From Acidimicrobiales bacterium (GTDB taxonomy: Bacteria; Actinomycetota; Acidimicrobiia; Acidimicrobiales; SZUA-35): a stretch of DNA of 32,606 nt. Both the position numbers and the translations under genes were made by a program. The stretch's first letter is position 1. Every line of letters starts with the position of its first letter. Positions 1 to 7,742 of the stretch are shown here, piece by piece. Where the stretch lies: assembly GCA_020628305.1 (NCBI GenBank), contig JAHDFH010000019.1, forward strand, positions 1 to 32,606. Direction: 5' to 3'. The notes below the pieces were generated by a model that had not been told where the DNA came from, did not search any database, and saw only the letters and a program-made list of their open reading frames with translations.

Positions 1-51
1 AAGGAAGTGTCCTCGTAAGGGGACCGTGGGTTCAAATCCCACCCTCTCCGC
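1..51 (+). tRNA. tRNA-Ser (3' part only, truncated by the window edge)
   Basis: Variable-arm-like GTCCTCGTAAGGGGAC, T-arm GTGGG-TTCAAAT-CCCAC, acceptor 3' strand CCTCTCC plus discriminator G. The long variable arm suggests Ser; the anticodon is outside the window. Confidence 0.8.
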
Positions 52-63
52 TCTTATCTTGAT

Positions 64-1284
64 CTAAGGTGTTTGAACTCTTCTGAACGAAGTGGCGGAG
101 CCTCTACCTGCCGAAAGAAGTTTTCCATCGGGGCTAAAGGCGTAGCCTTCTATTACTTCAAAGCCTTGCTCAGTCTTGTCGGCAGCCCAACGTCTAGAGC
201 TTTGCAAACCGCTAACGCCCTCGACGAAACCGCCACTCAAAACCTGGTCATGTTCTAGCTGCCCGTTTTCAAGGTCTGGACGGAAATCCGAGAAGATTCC
301 TTCAGCCCTTGCCCTGTTGCTGCCATCGAGCCGGTTGCTCAGCTCATCATATCGTGCCTGCATTTCACGGAAATCTCTCGCATCTGTTTCAAAAGGCAAC
401 CTGCCCTTGTCTTTAGCTACACGAAGCTCGCTGCACTCTTCGGGATTCAAGAACTGGTCGGTGGTCCAATGCTGCGGATTATGAATTATCGCGAATGCAC
501 GCGATGCAGTATATTCGCCTCGAGTGTTCGTATAAGGCAGCGACAGCCCTTCAGGTGCGACCTCTAGATCGCCACGAAAAAACTGATGTTCAACACTTGG
601 AGCTGGCGATCGGCTCTCGTCCACAAAGTTAGCAGCTCGAGGATGAGGGTTGATATACAAGGGCCGCAGAGACACAGCTAGCGAGCCAGTTGGAAAATCG
701 CCCTGCCCCCATTCATCGACACTCGACCAGTGGAAGGGAATCTTTGAAACAGGTTTGCCCGGTCGGAGACTCAAAGCAGCTAGGCCTCCAAAGCTTGGGT
801 CAATAACAAGATGATCAAGCAAAGCTACCGATGGACCATACATGCCTCCACAATCTTCGAACGTTTCTCCATGGTGACGATCCAGCGTGCAATTCACCTC
901 AAGAACTAGGCCGGTTCGATGAGGTAACATCTCACGAATCTCAGCTGAGTTAGCCACTCCATATAAGTGTGGTGCAACGCTCCTCCCTAAGTATCCGTTC
1001 AGGTGATTTTGGACGTCGATGTGGTTACCTTGAACTTTCTGCTCGGAGGTTCGAAAACTCTCAATCGCTTCAATTTCAGCGATGCCTGGCAGCTGTAAAG
1101 CTCCTTTGGCGATCAATGGTGGTAAGTGAAACCGCAGAGAGGAACCTGCATCGCCTCTCTCAAGATCAGAGTGTGTCAATCCAGCTTCAGTTGTCCAAGA
1201 GGTGTACGATGAAACCGCTTGTCTAACAAGTTCGAGAACCGTCTGATAGTCCAGGCCATCCTCTTCTTTCAATAGTCCCGTCAT
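64..1284 (-). CDS. hypothetical protein, 406 aa
   Basis: Long ORF ending next to the tRNA 3' end; no family recognised. Confidence 0.7.
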   Translation of the reverse strand: MTGLLKEEDGLDYQTVLELVRQAVSSYTSWTTEAGLTHSDLERGDAGSSLRFHLPPLIAKGALQLPGIAEIEAIESFRTSEQKVQGNHIDVQNHLNGYLGRSVAPHLYGVANSAEIREMLPHRTGLVLEVNCTLDRHHGETFEDCGGMYGPSVALLDHLVIDPSFGGLAALSLRPGKPVSKIPFHWSSVDEWGQGDFPTGSLAVSLRPLYINPHPRAANFVDESRSPAPSVEHQFFRGDLEVAPEGLSLPYTNTRGEYTASRAFAIIHNPQHWTTDQFLNPEECSELRVAKDKGRLPFETDARDFREMQARYDELSNRLDGSNRARAEGIFSDFRPDLENGQLEHDQVLSGGFVEGVSGLQSSRRWAADKTEQGFEVIEGYAFSPDGKLLSAGRGSATSFRRVQTP

Positions 1285-1340
1285 AAAACTAAGGTTACCA
1301 GCAGGTTAACATGACCGAGCCTTTCACCGTGCCCGACTAC

Positions 1341-1356
1341 TCGATACACTTAAATC
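1341..1356 (+). promoter_or_regulatory. -10 region of a leaderless promoter (TCGATACACT-N6-ATG)
   Basis: TACACT at 1345-1350, 6 nt before ATG 1357. The same TCGATACACT-N6-ATG arrangement occurs at 18415. Confidence 0.5.
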
Positions 1357-1425
1357 ATGAGAGTCCCACGCAAACAACGTTTAGACATTCGTCGCAGCTC
1401 TCGTATTTCCGGGGACTGCACTTAA
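1357..1425 (+). CDS. putative 22-aa leader peptide MRVPRKQRLDIRRSSRISGDCT
   Basis: ATG at 1357, stop TAA 1423-1425, directly after a -10-like box and followed by a terminator hairpin at 1451-1477. Confidence 0.5.
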   Translation: MRVPRKQRLDIRRSSRISGDCT

Positions 1426-1450
1426 CTTTTCTTTCAGCTTAAGCCCTTGC

Positions 1451-1477
1451 AGCCCCCGAGTAATTTCTGGGGCTTTT
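1451..1477 (+). terminator. intrinsic terminator/attenuator upstream of the racemase gene
   Basis: AGCCCC (1451-1456) pairs with GGGGCT (1469-1474), followed by TTTT. Confidence 0.55.
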
Positions 1478-1495
1478 AATGTTTTAGGAGTAACA

Positions 1496-2236
1496 ATGAA
1501 CGAAACAATTAACTTAAACGAGCCATCATCGATGGACGCACAATCAAAGATCGGACTTATCTCAGGATTCGGACCCTTGGCAGGGGCTGACGTCCTAAAA
1601 AGAATCCTGGAATACAGCGCACGGCAATACTCGGCATTTGAAGATCATGAATACCCGTCTGTTGTTTTGCAAAGTCAGGGCTTCGATGGATTTGGAGATA
1701 GTGCAGAGTTATCGAATGGCTTTCAAGAGGCCCTGGTTGAACTTGCTACGCAAGTAACTTCAGGTGGCGCCAGCATCATTGGAGTTGCGTGCAACACTGC
1801 CCATCTCTACCTACCCGAGATTCAAGCATCTGCGTCCAGAGCAGTTGTTGTTAACCTTATTGAAGAGGTGGCTTTGAAAGCTGCAGGAATTCCCAAACGA
1901 TACCTACTGCTCACTTCACAAAGCACCAAAGATGAGGGGCTCCACTCTCAGCGTTTGAAACAACACGGTGTAGATTTTTGCGAAACAACGATTGAACAAC
2001 AGGAGCGCATCAACGAGGTCATCAATGCTGTGATGCAGTTCGACCTGGATCTGGCTGCTGAAACCCTAAGGACAGTCATTATTGATTCTCAGCCTCTGCG
2101 GATCGAAGGCTTGATACTTGGCTGCACTGAGCTGCCGATTGCCTATCAAGCCCTCGCAAAAGAGATTGACCTACCAGTAATAGATTCCAATCAAGTACTT
2201 GCTGAAGCTTTGACAGATCGTTATTACGAGAATTGA
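1496..2236 (+). CDS. aspartate/glutamate racemase family protein
   Basis: Motifs ISGFGPLAGADVLKRILEYSA, GVACNTAHLYLPEIQ and LILGCTELPIAYQ, typical of Asp/Glu racemases (two catalytic Cys). Confidence 0.85.
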   Translation: MNETINLNEPSSMDAQSKIGLISGFGPLAGADVLKRILEYSARQYSAFEDHEYPSVVLQSQGFDGFGDSAELSNGFQEALVELATQVTSGGASIIGVACNTAHLYLPEIQASASRAVVVNLIEEVALKAAGIPKRYLLLTSQSTKDEGLHSQRLKQHGVDFCETTIEQQERINEVINAVMQFDLDLAAETLRTVIIDSQPLRIEGLILGCTELPIAYQALAKEIDLPVIDSNQVLAEALTDRYYEN

Positions 2237-2276
2237 CTAATTGAAGGGTGTCGTAGCGACATGTTAACCTTCAATT

Positions 2277-2438
2277 ATGAAGTTTGACGACGTTGAAGAA
2301 AACGAGAAAATTAATCTGATCCAAGAACATCTTGTGACTGATTACTCTTCTCTACCAAGCCATGTTCAGAGCATCATTGCGAAAAGCAAAGCTGAGTATG
2401 CCTGTGACGTAAGCACCGAATCGATCGAAACAACTTAG
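2277..2438 (+). CDS. small hypothetical protein, 53 aa (MKFDDVEENEKINLIQEHLVTDYSSLPSHVQSIIAKSKAEYACDVSTESIETT)
   Basis: Read directly; below the ORF-track cutoff. Starts 1 nt after a long dyad. Confidence 0.4.
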   Translation: MKFDDVEENEKINLIQEHLVTDYSSLPSHVQSIIAKSKAEYACDVSTESIETT

Positions 2439-2446
2439 TTACTCCC

Positions 2447-2779
2447 ATGCGGCGGAAAGTTATGCTTGCTCCTCAGATAGAAGAAACGATAGTAAGTACA
2501 CTTCCGGAACTTGCCTCTGGAGCTACAGATTTACCCTCACAGAAAGAGTTCCTTGAGCAAGCACTTCCGCCAATCATCGAGACCTATAGCGCCTACTTTG
2601 ATGAGTTGGAATCGATCTTCCCAGGGCGTGACGACCACAAATATGCTGCCTTTACTCACCTTCTCGGCATTGACCTAACAGAAACTTACGCTCAGTACGT
2701 TTATGCACTCGGAGGCGGAGACTTCATCGTCATCAATAGACTTGTTCTGTCGCCAAGACTTGAAATCCATGATGACTGA
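2447..2779 (+). CDS. hypothetical protein
   Basis: 110-aa ORF, acidic, codirectional with neighbours. Confidence 0.5.
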   Translation: MRRKVMLAPQIEETIVSTLPELASGATDLPSQKEFLEQALPPIIETYSAYFDELESIFPGRDDHKYAAFTHLLGIDLTETYAQYVYALGGGDFIVINRLVLSPRLEIHDD

Positions 2780-2839
2780 GCGTTAGCTAGTCAAACCCAA
2801 CTTAAACCCTTAAGTAGTTTCAACCGATAAGGTCTTGAA

Positions 2840-3019
2840 ATGAAACCAGTTCTAGGAACCTGTTACTATCCCGAGCATTGGCCTGAAGCTCAGTGGGCTG
2901 AAGATGCCAAGCGCATGGCAGACCTTGGTTTGAAGTTGGTGCGTATCGGCGAGTTTGCTTGGTCGAAGCTAGAACCAACTCCAGGCGATTACCATTGGAC
3001 TTTGTTGCCTAACGAATAA
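2840..3019 (+). pseudogene. N-terminal remnant of a GH42 beta-galactosidase
   Basis: Translation [78 protein letters not shown] and G.Y.W are the GH42 N-terminal signature; similarity ends at about nt 3000. Confidence 0.8.
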
Positions 3020-4286
3020 GGCCGGTTCTATCGCTGAACGGGCTGGAGAAGTTAGTTTGCGTAATCAGGGCTTCGTACACTGTACGATCACCTCTCCCCT
3101 CAACGACTGCTGTAAACGCAAATGCCGACTGACTCACTCTCGCAACCCCCGCTTCTGCCGGAGGTCCAATAAGTCTGATCTGATACTTCAAGTGGTGAAG
3201 AATCACCCCGAGCTCAGCCTCATCAATCTGGATACCTTGTTCTGCTAACGAGGCTACGACTGTACTAGTTTCATCGATCAATCCGGCGATTGCTCCATCT
3301 GCGGTTCGCAGCACTTCATTTGCAACTGCAGATGCTAGAGCTTCTCGCTGCTCGCCCTTCAAGTCGCTGAGTTCGAAAGGCACGGTAACTGATTGTCGTT
3401 GACTGCCAGCAGCAATCTTTCGCACACCAGCTATCAATGCTGATAACTCAACTCGAACTTTCTCAGTTACAAGCCGCTCTACAAAGTCCTTACCAGCCGT
3501 GTTTACCAACCGCACATTTATACCTGGCACGACCATCATGTCGAAGTCATTACCTGAATTACCGAACGCAAAACATTTTGTTGCGTCAATCTCTAACGCT
3601 TCGCAAACTCGCCTGACAACACCGCCCTTGTTTCCATGAGGGTTGAATATTTGCACCTGCCATGGAATAGGACCTTCGGCTTCCACTTCAGCCCGGGCAC
3701 GTCCATTTAGGTCTTCGATAGCAACAGCTGCAAAACCTTGAAGCTTTGAGATCTCATCAACAATGTCGTCTGCTTCTTCTTTCGAAATGAACCTTACACA
3801 AACTCGGCAAGCTTCTTGTGGTAGTTCACCCTCTGACTCGCCCAAAACGTAATCATCGTACTCGACTACGACCTGTTCGGGGTTACTTGACTGATTCTGT
3901 AAAGAGATACCAGCAACTTTCTCGACTATCTCCTGAATAGGCTCAAAGGAGCTACCAATATCTAGGAAGACTTCGTCAAGAATCTCCACCTTCGATGTCT
4001 CATCGCTATAGCCGAACTGAGCAAGCCTTGAACCACCATCAATAAAGCACAGCCCGTGACCAATGATGCCGTGTAGCTGCTCCATCACTTCATCAGAACG
4101 GTCAGCTTTTCTGCCAGTCACAGGAAGAATAAGATACTTTTCAGATAGTGCCTTAAGAGCTGCAAGAACTTCAGCACTAACTTCAGTTCCCTCATCAGGC
4201 AGCGTCGTACCATCAAGATCTAAGTAAATGATGCCATTTCTGGCTTCTAAAGCCTGCTTAAGGGCTTTTTCCCAAGCTTTATTCAT
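3009..4286 (-). CDS. HAD-superfamily phosphatase (sucrose-phosphatase/Cof-like) with C-terminal extension
   Basis: [11 protein letters not shown] motif I, PVTGRK motif [16 protein letters not shown] motif IV. Confidence 0.8.
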   Translation of the reverse strand: MNKAWEKALKQALEARNGIIYLDLDGTTLPDEGTEVSAEVLAALKALSEKYLILPVTGRKADRSDEVMEQLHGIIGHGLCFIDGGSRLAQFGYSDETSKVEILDEVFLDIGSSFEPIQEIVEKVAGISLQNQSSNPEQVVVEYDDYVLGESEGELPQEACRVCVRFISKEEADDIVDEISKLQGFAAVAIEDLNGRARAEVEAEGPIPWQVQIFNPHGNKGGVVRRVCEALEIDATKCFAFGNSGNDFDMMVVPGINVRLVNTAGKDFVERLVTEKVRVELSALIAGVRKIAAGSQRQSVTVPFELSDLKGEQREALASAVANEVLRTADGAIAGLIDETSTVVASLAEQGIQIDEAELGVILHHLKYQIRLIGPPAEAGVARVSQSAFAFTAVVEGRGDRTVYEALITQTNFSSPFSDRTGLIR

Positions 4287-4331
4287 TCCGACGCCTTTAA
4301 TAGTTCCATATTAGTGTATGAAGATGAGTGC

Positions 4332-4371
4332 CGCAGGTCGGGTTAGGTAGCCAATTCGGCCTAGACCTGCG
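4332..4371. promoter_or_regulatory. inverted repeat in a divergent intergenic region
   Basis: CGCAGGTC (4332-4339) and GACCTGCG (4364-4371), perfect 8-bp arms, plus internal TAGG/CCTA; between divergent starts 4286(-) and 4378(+). Confidence 0.5.
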
Positions 4372-4377
4372 AGACTT

Positions 4378-5004
4378 ATGCCCATGAATGAAAAAGCCAA
4401 CATAGCTGACCTCATAATCGAAAATCTGCCCGAGCTTGAGCCGGTTCAGCGCTTTGTTGTTGCAATAGCTGGTCCGCCTGCATCCGGTAAATCAACTCTC
4501 ACAGAAGAGCTGCTAGCCAAGCTTGGATCAAAAGGCGGCGCTTTAGGGCTTGACGCATACCATCTCGATGACACAATCTTAGAAGCTCGTGGAGAGGGGC
4601 ACCGCAAAGGAGCAGTGCACACATTTGACCCCATTGCTTACAAGAACACTCTTGTTGCTTTAAAGACCAACCCGTCAGAGACAGTAACAGTTCCAGTGTT
4701 TGACAGAAGTATAGAGATATCTAGAAACTGTGCGCATGTCATCGAGCCCCAACAAACTGTTCTGGTAACCGAAGGCAACTACCTTCTGTTAGAACAAGAC
4801 CCGTGGCTCGATTTAAAGCAGCACTTCGATCTAACAGTAAAACTAAGCCCAAGCTTTGAAGTTATTGAACAACGCCTACATCAACGCTGGGTAGACCACG
4901 GATACCCACCAGCAGAGATTGAAGCCAAAGTGAACGACAACGACCTACCCAACGCAAAATTTGTTGTTGAGAACTCAGGGCCAGCTGATCTCGAGTTTGA
5001 TTAG
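4378..5004 (+). CDS. P-loop nucleoside/fructose kinase-like protein (uridine kinase/PRK superfamily)
   Basis: Walker A GPPASGKST, GLDAYHLDD, HRKGAVHTFDP, VPVFDRSIE, LVTEGNYLLL. Confidence 0.8.
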   Translation: MPMNEKANIADLIIENLPELEPVQRFVVAIAGPPASGKSTLTEELLAKLGSKGGALGLDAYHLDDTILEARGEGHRKGAVHTFDPIAYKNTLVALKTNPSETVTVPVFDRSIEISRNCAHVIEPQQTVLVTEGNYLLLEQDPWLDLKQHFDLTVKLSPSFEVIEQRLHQRWVDHGYPPAEIEAKVNDNDLPNAKFVVENSGPADLEFD

Positions 5005-5012
5005 GTCTACGT

Positions 5013-5040
5013 GGGACATTGGGGACGGGGGTATTTGTCC
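5013..5040 (+). repeat. stop-proximal GGGACA/TGTCC repeat, copy 1
   Basis: GGGACATTGGGGACGGGGGTATTTGTCC; exact reverse complement of the 13145-13173 copy over 28 nt. Confidence 0.9.
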
Positions 5041-5087
5041 AACCCGCCTAGTCACAGAATGTCAGACCGTTGTGCGATGATGCGAGA

Positions 5088-5462
5088 ATGAAAAAAGCGG
5101 AGGCAACCATTACCCCATCAGAGCTACTAGATTCAGACGTTTCTGCATCACTCGCATATATCTCAGTTGATAGCGACATGTATAGTGCAACCGAGACTGA
5201 ACAAATGCTCGATGACCTTACCCTCAACCAGGGCATCCAAGTGCTGACGAAAGAAATGCTGCAAGATTGGCTCTGGGAGGAGGTTCCAACGAAGATGCGG
5301 GGCTTGGATCATCAGTTCCCGGCGATTGCTGCGAAACTTATGTCAAACCTCTTCGACGATCTCGAACTGTATGAATACGCTGAAGTATGTCGATCAGAAA
5401 GAACCAAGACAATCCTTAACGCCCTGACTCATGAGCGACACGACAGTCAAGAGCAGCAATGA
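5088..5462 (+). CDS. hypothetical protein (possible start 5070 or 5088)
   Basis: ORF MKKAEATITPSELLDSDV...; acidic; no family recognised. Confidence 0.5.
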   Translation: MKKAEATITPSELLDSDVSASLAYISVDSDMYSATETEQMLDDLTLNQGIQVLTKEMLQDWLWEEVPTKMRGLDHQFPAIAAKLMSNLFDDLELYEYAEVCRSERTKTILNALTHERHDSQEQQ

Positions 5463-5508
5463 AAGTAGGGATCGCTCTAAAGAAAGGCGTTCAATCTGCC
5501 GTTACTAC

Positions 5509-5533
5509 CACTGCAAGCACTTTGCTTGCAGTG
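5509..5533. promoter_or_regulatory. probable operator for the vapB-like gene
   Basis: Perfect 10-bp arms CACTGCAAGC-ACTTT-GCTTGCAGTG. The right arm overlaps a -35-like TTGCAG (5526-5531), 17 nt from TATAGT (5549-5554). Confidence 0.65.
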
Positions 5534-5560
5534 CACCCAGATAGCATCTATAGTAGAAAT

Positions 5561-5791
5561 ATGAACAAAACACTACAGGTTCGAGACGTTCCAGAAGCAA
5601 CTCACAATAAACTTCGCTCTCGCGCTGGTGCTAGTGGGAAGTCATTGTCTCAATATGTCCTAGAACTATTGAACCGTTCCGCATCCACTCCCACTGTTGA
5701 AGAAGTACTTGATCAAGCCTCAAAACGACCTATCAACGTATCTGAACCATCAGTTGTCGATGCGATTCGCTCTAGACGAGATCTTGAGTGA
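5561..5791 (+). CDS. VapB/FitA-type ribbon-helix-helix antitoxin
   Basis: MNKTLQVRDVPEATHNKLRSRAGASGKSLSQYVLELLNR is an RHH/Arc-like antitoxin N-terminus. The ORF-track start at 5459 is probably too early. Confidence 0.85.
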   Translation: MNKTLQVRDVPEATHNKLRSRAGASGKSLSQYVLELLNRSASTPTVEEVLDQASKRPINVSEPSVVDAIRSRRDLE

Positions 5792-5800
5792 ATTGCACCA

Positions 5801-6187
5801 ATGACAGTAGTCGACACATCAGCTCTTGTTCTCGCTTTAGCTGATCCAACACATAAAGCTGCGGAACATCTTGTCAAGAGTGAAGCTTTACACGCCCCAC
5901 ACCTAATTGATATTGAATTCCTTCATGTAACACGTAAGCTTTGGTTGAAGAACGAGATTAGCGAAGACCAAGCCAGCCAGCTTCTTATCAGTCTGTCAGA
6001 CGTGCCTATTACGAGGCATCAACACTTACCACTTAACCAGCGCATTTGGCAGCACCGTCACAACCTCACTCCTCACGATGCCAGCTTCGTGGTCCTGGCA
6101 GAGGTTCTAGAGTGCCCCCTCCTCACAGCCGATCGAAAAATGGCCGAATCGCCGGGCTGCGATAGTGTCGAATTCATTTTGGTCTGA
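5801..6187 (+). CDS. VapC-like PIN-domain toxin
   Basis: MTVVDTSALVLALAD (first acidic residue), HLIDIEFLHV, LTPHDASFVVLAEVLECPLLTADRKMA: PIN-domain pattern. 9 nt after the antitoxin. Confidence 0.88.
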   Translation: MTVVDTSALVLALADPTHKAAEHLVKSEALHAPHLIDIEFLHVTRKLWLKNEISEDQASQLLISLSDVPITRHQHLPLNQRIWQHRHNLTPHDASFVVLAEVLECPLLTADRKMAESPGCDSVEFILV

Positions 6188-6351
6188 AGTTTTCCAACGA
6201 CCAACTATGGGGCCATTAGCTTTTCGTTCTCTATCGCCAGCTGATTCTTCCCAGCTCGCCCCATCCTCAGTTCGCGAATCTCAGGGGAAGGAATAGCAGT
6301 GGGTTCGACCCGTGTTGTCTTGTTCGACCCTGGGCTTTAGCTGTGCTCCAT

Positions 6352-6431
6352 ACACTCGTGGAGTGTTTCTAGTTCTGTGAAGTGAAAACCACTTCTGGCA
6401 GAGTCTGCCAGAACTTGTCACAGCTGCGACA
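6352..6431. repeat. cluster of four palindromes
   Basis: ACACTC-GTG-GAGTGT (6352-6366), GAAGTG-AAAAC-CACTTC (6379-6395), TTCTGGCAGA-G-TCTGCCAGAA (6393-6413), TGTCACAGCTGCGACA (6416-6431, one mismatched pair). Confidence 0.75.
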
Positions 6432-6477
6432 CCTAAATTTGCTTGACTGTAGGAAACAGACAAGAAAGGAACACCAC

Positions 6478-6651
6478 ATGCGATCTCTCCACAGATCATC
6501 AAGCAGGACTGAAACAGAAATCGGCTTCGCTGTTCGCAGTGCCCGATATCTAGCAAATAACGGTTATTCCTTTGGCCAAATCAAACGTGCCCTCGTGAAC
6601 GAGCTAGATATAAAGCGCTGGCAAGCTGAGCAAATCGCGGCTAGAACATAG
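6478..6651 (+). CDS. small basic hypothetical protein, 57 aa
   Basis: MRSLHRSSSRTETEIGFAVRSARYLANNGYSFGQIKRALVNELDIKRWQAEQIAART, preceded by SD-like AAAGGA. Confidence 0.55.
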   Translation: MRSLHRSSSRTETEIGFAVRSARYLANNGYSFGQIKRALVNELDIKRWQAEQIAART

Positions 6652-6658
6652 AATTCAG

Positions 6659-6702
6659 AAGGCTCCATCGTGATCTTTGCTAGGGTCACAAGATGGAGTC
6701 TT
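6659..6702 (+). promoter_or_regulatory. long hairpin enclosing the start codon of the LuxR-like gene
   Basis: AAGGCTCCATC (6659-6669) pairs with GATGGAGTCTT (6692-6702) with one G-U; inner GTGA/TCAC (6670-6673/6686-6689). Confidence 0.6.
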
Positions 6703-7373
6703 CTTCTAATCTTCAGGCGATTGGATTAGTTGCCCGCAGGCTTAGGCGCTTTGCAGAGGCTATATCGCAGGGCCATGAGCTGGGCATAGCCCCCGGCAGC
6801 TTTCATGAACCTTGGAAAATTGAGTTCCATCAAGCCGCACTCACCGTTTACACTGAAGCGCTTCCCTGGTCTTACCTTCTAAAGTTAGCTTCTGCATTTG
6901 AGGACTGTTTGGCTCGTTCAGTCTCCGTGATTGGTCCGGGCGAGTACGCTGAAGAATGGTCGCTGTTTCAACAGTATCTAAGAACCTACGCTGAAACAGC
7001 ACGCGGCGCTGCACCCCAAGATGTTTGTCCGACTCCTACTCAGGCGAATGAGATCGAGCCCGTCAGCCCACCAATACTTCCCTTCAATAAACTTTCAGGT
7101 CTCGTTTCAGAACGAGGCGCTACCAGACTCAAAGAGGTCGCCGCAGCTGTTGAAACATTTTGCGATGAAAGCTTGGATCTCTCACCTCTTACCGAGCTTG
7201 AGGCCCAGTGGTTGAGACAGATAGTGAACGGTGATCGGGTTCTTGATATTGCGGAGAGTTCAGGGTATTCAGAAAGGAGCTTGTACCGAGCACTTTCTGA
7301 TCTTTGGGACCGCCTTGGTGTTGATAACCGCCATGAGGCAGTAGCTCTCGCAACCGAAAAACAATGGATCTAG
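6693..7373 (+). CDS. LuxR-type HTH transcriptional regulator
   Basis: C-terminal LSPLTELEAQWLRQIVNGDRVLDIAESSGYSERSLYRALSDLWDRLGVDNRHEAVALA resembles a GerE/LuxR HTH; N-terminal domain not recognised. Confidence 0.75.
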   Translation: MESSSNLQAIGLVARRLRRFAEAISQGHELGIAPGSFHEPWKIEFHQAALTVYTEALPWSYLLKLASAFEDCLARSVSVIGPGEYAEEWSLFQQYLRTYAETARGAAPQDVCPTPTQANEIEPVSPPILPFNKLSGLVSERGATRLKEVAAAVETFCDESLDLSPLTELEAQWLRQIVNGDRVLDIAESSGYSERSLYRALSDLWDRLGVDNRHEAVALATEKQWI

Positions 7374-7742
7374 GTTAGTTTCAGCTATCAATCCAGTGCC
7401 TGAGCAGACCCTCTGTCGTATTCACGGATCGCCATTCTCCGTACAACCACTGCCATCTTATCCATCGACGATATCGAAATTTCGCTAAATTAGTGCTGTT
7501 GGCAACACTGAAGTAAAAGCTTGACTTAAACGTGGATAGGCCGATGGGCTTACGTGCAGATTTCTTATGTTTTGTGGATCGCAGGAGGGGCGGCCATCAG
7601 TCTTTATGACAGTGTCTAGCGCATTGGCTATAGCGCTATGTATCTCAACAAGCCAGCTACTTGCAGCTAACAAGTTGAAAGATTTAACGACAGCGCACCT
7701 ACCCAGCACACTTAAGGACACTCCATGAACTAGCATTGCAAA

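Noticed and set aside
73-1226. Plus-strand ORFs 73..258, 176..484 and 969..1226
   Set aside because: Antisense to the longer 64..1284(-) ORF, low-complexity translations, no start signals.
6301-6330. GTTCGACCC direct repeats as tRNA T-arm relics
   Set aside because: No acceptor, D-arm or anticodon structure found nearby; likely coincidence.
6281-6556. Minus ORF 6281..6556
   Set aside because: Overlaps the palindrome cluster and the better supported 6478..6651(+) ORF; composition not protein-like.
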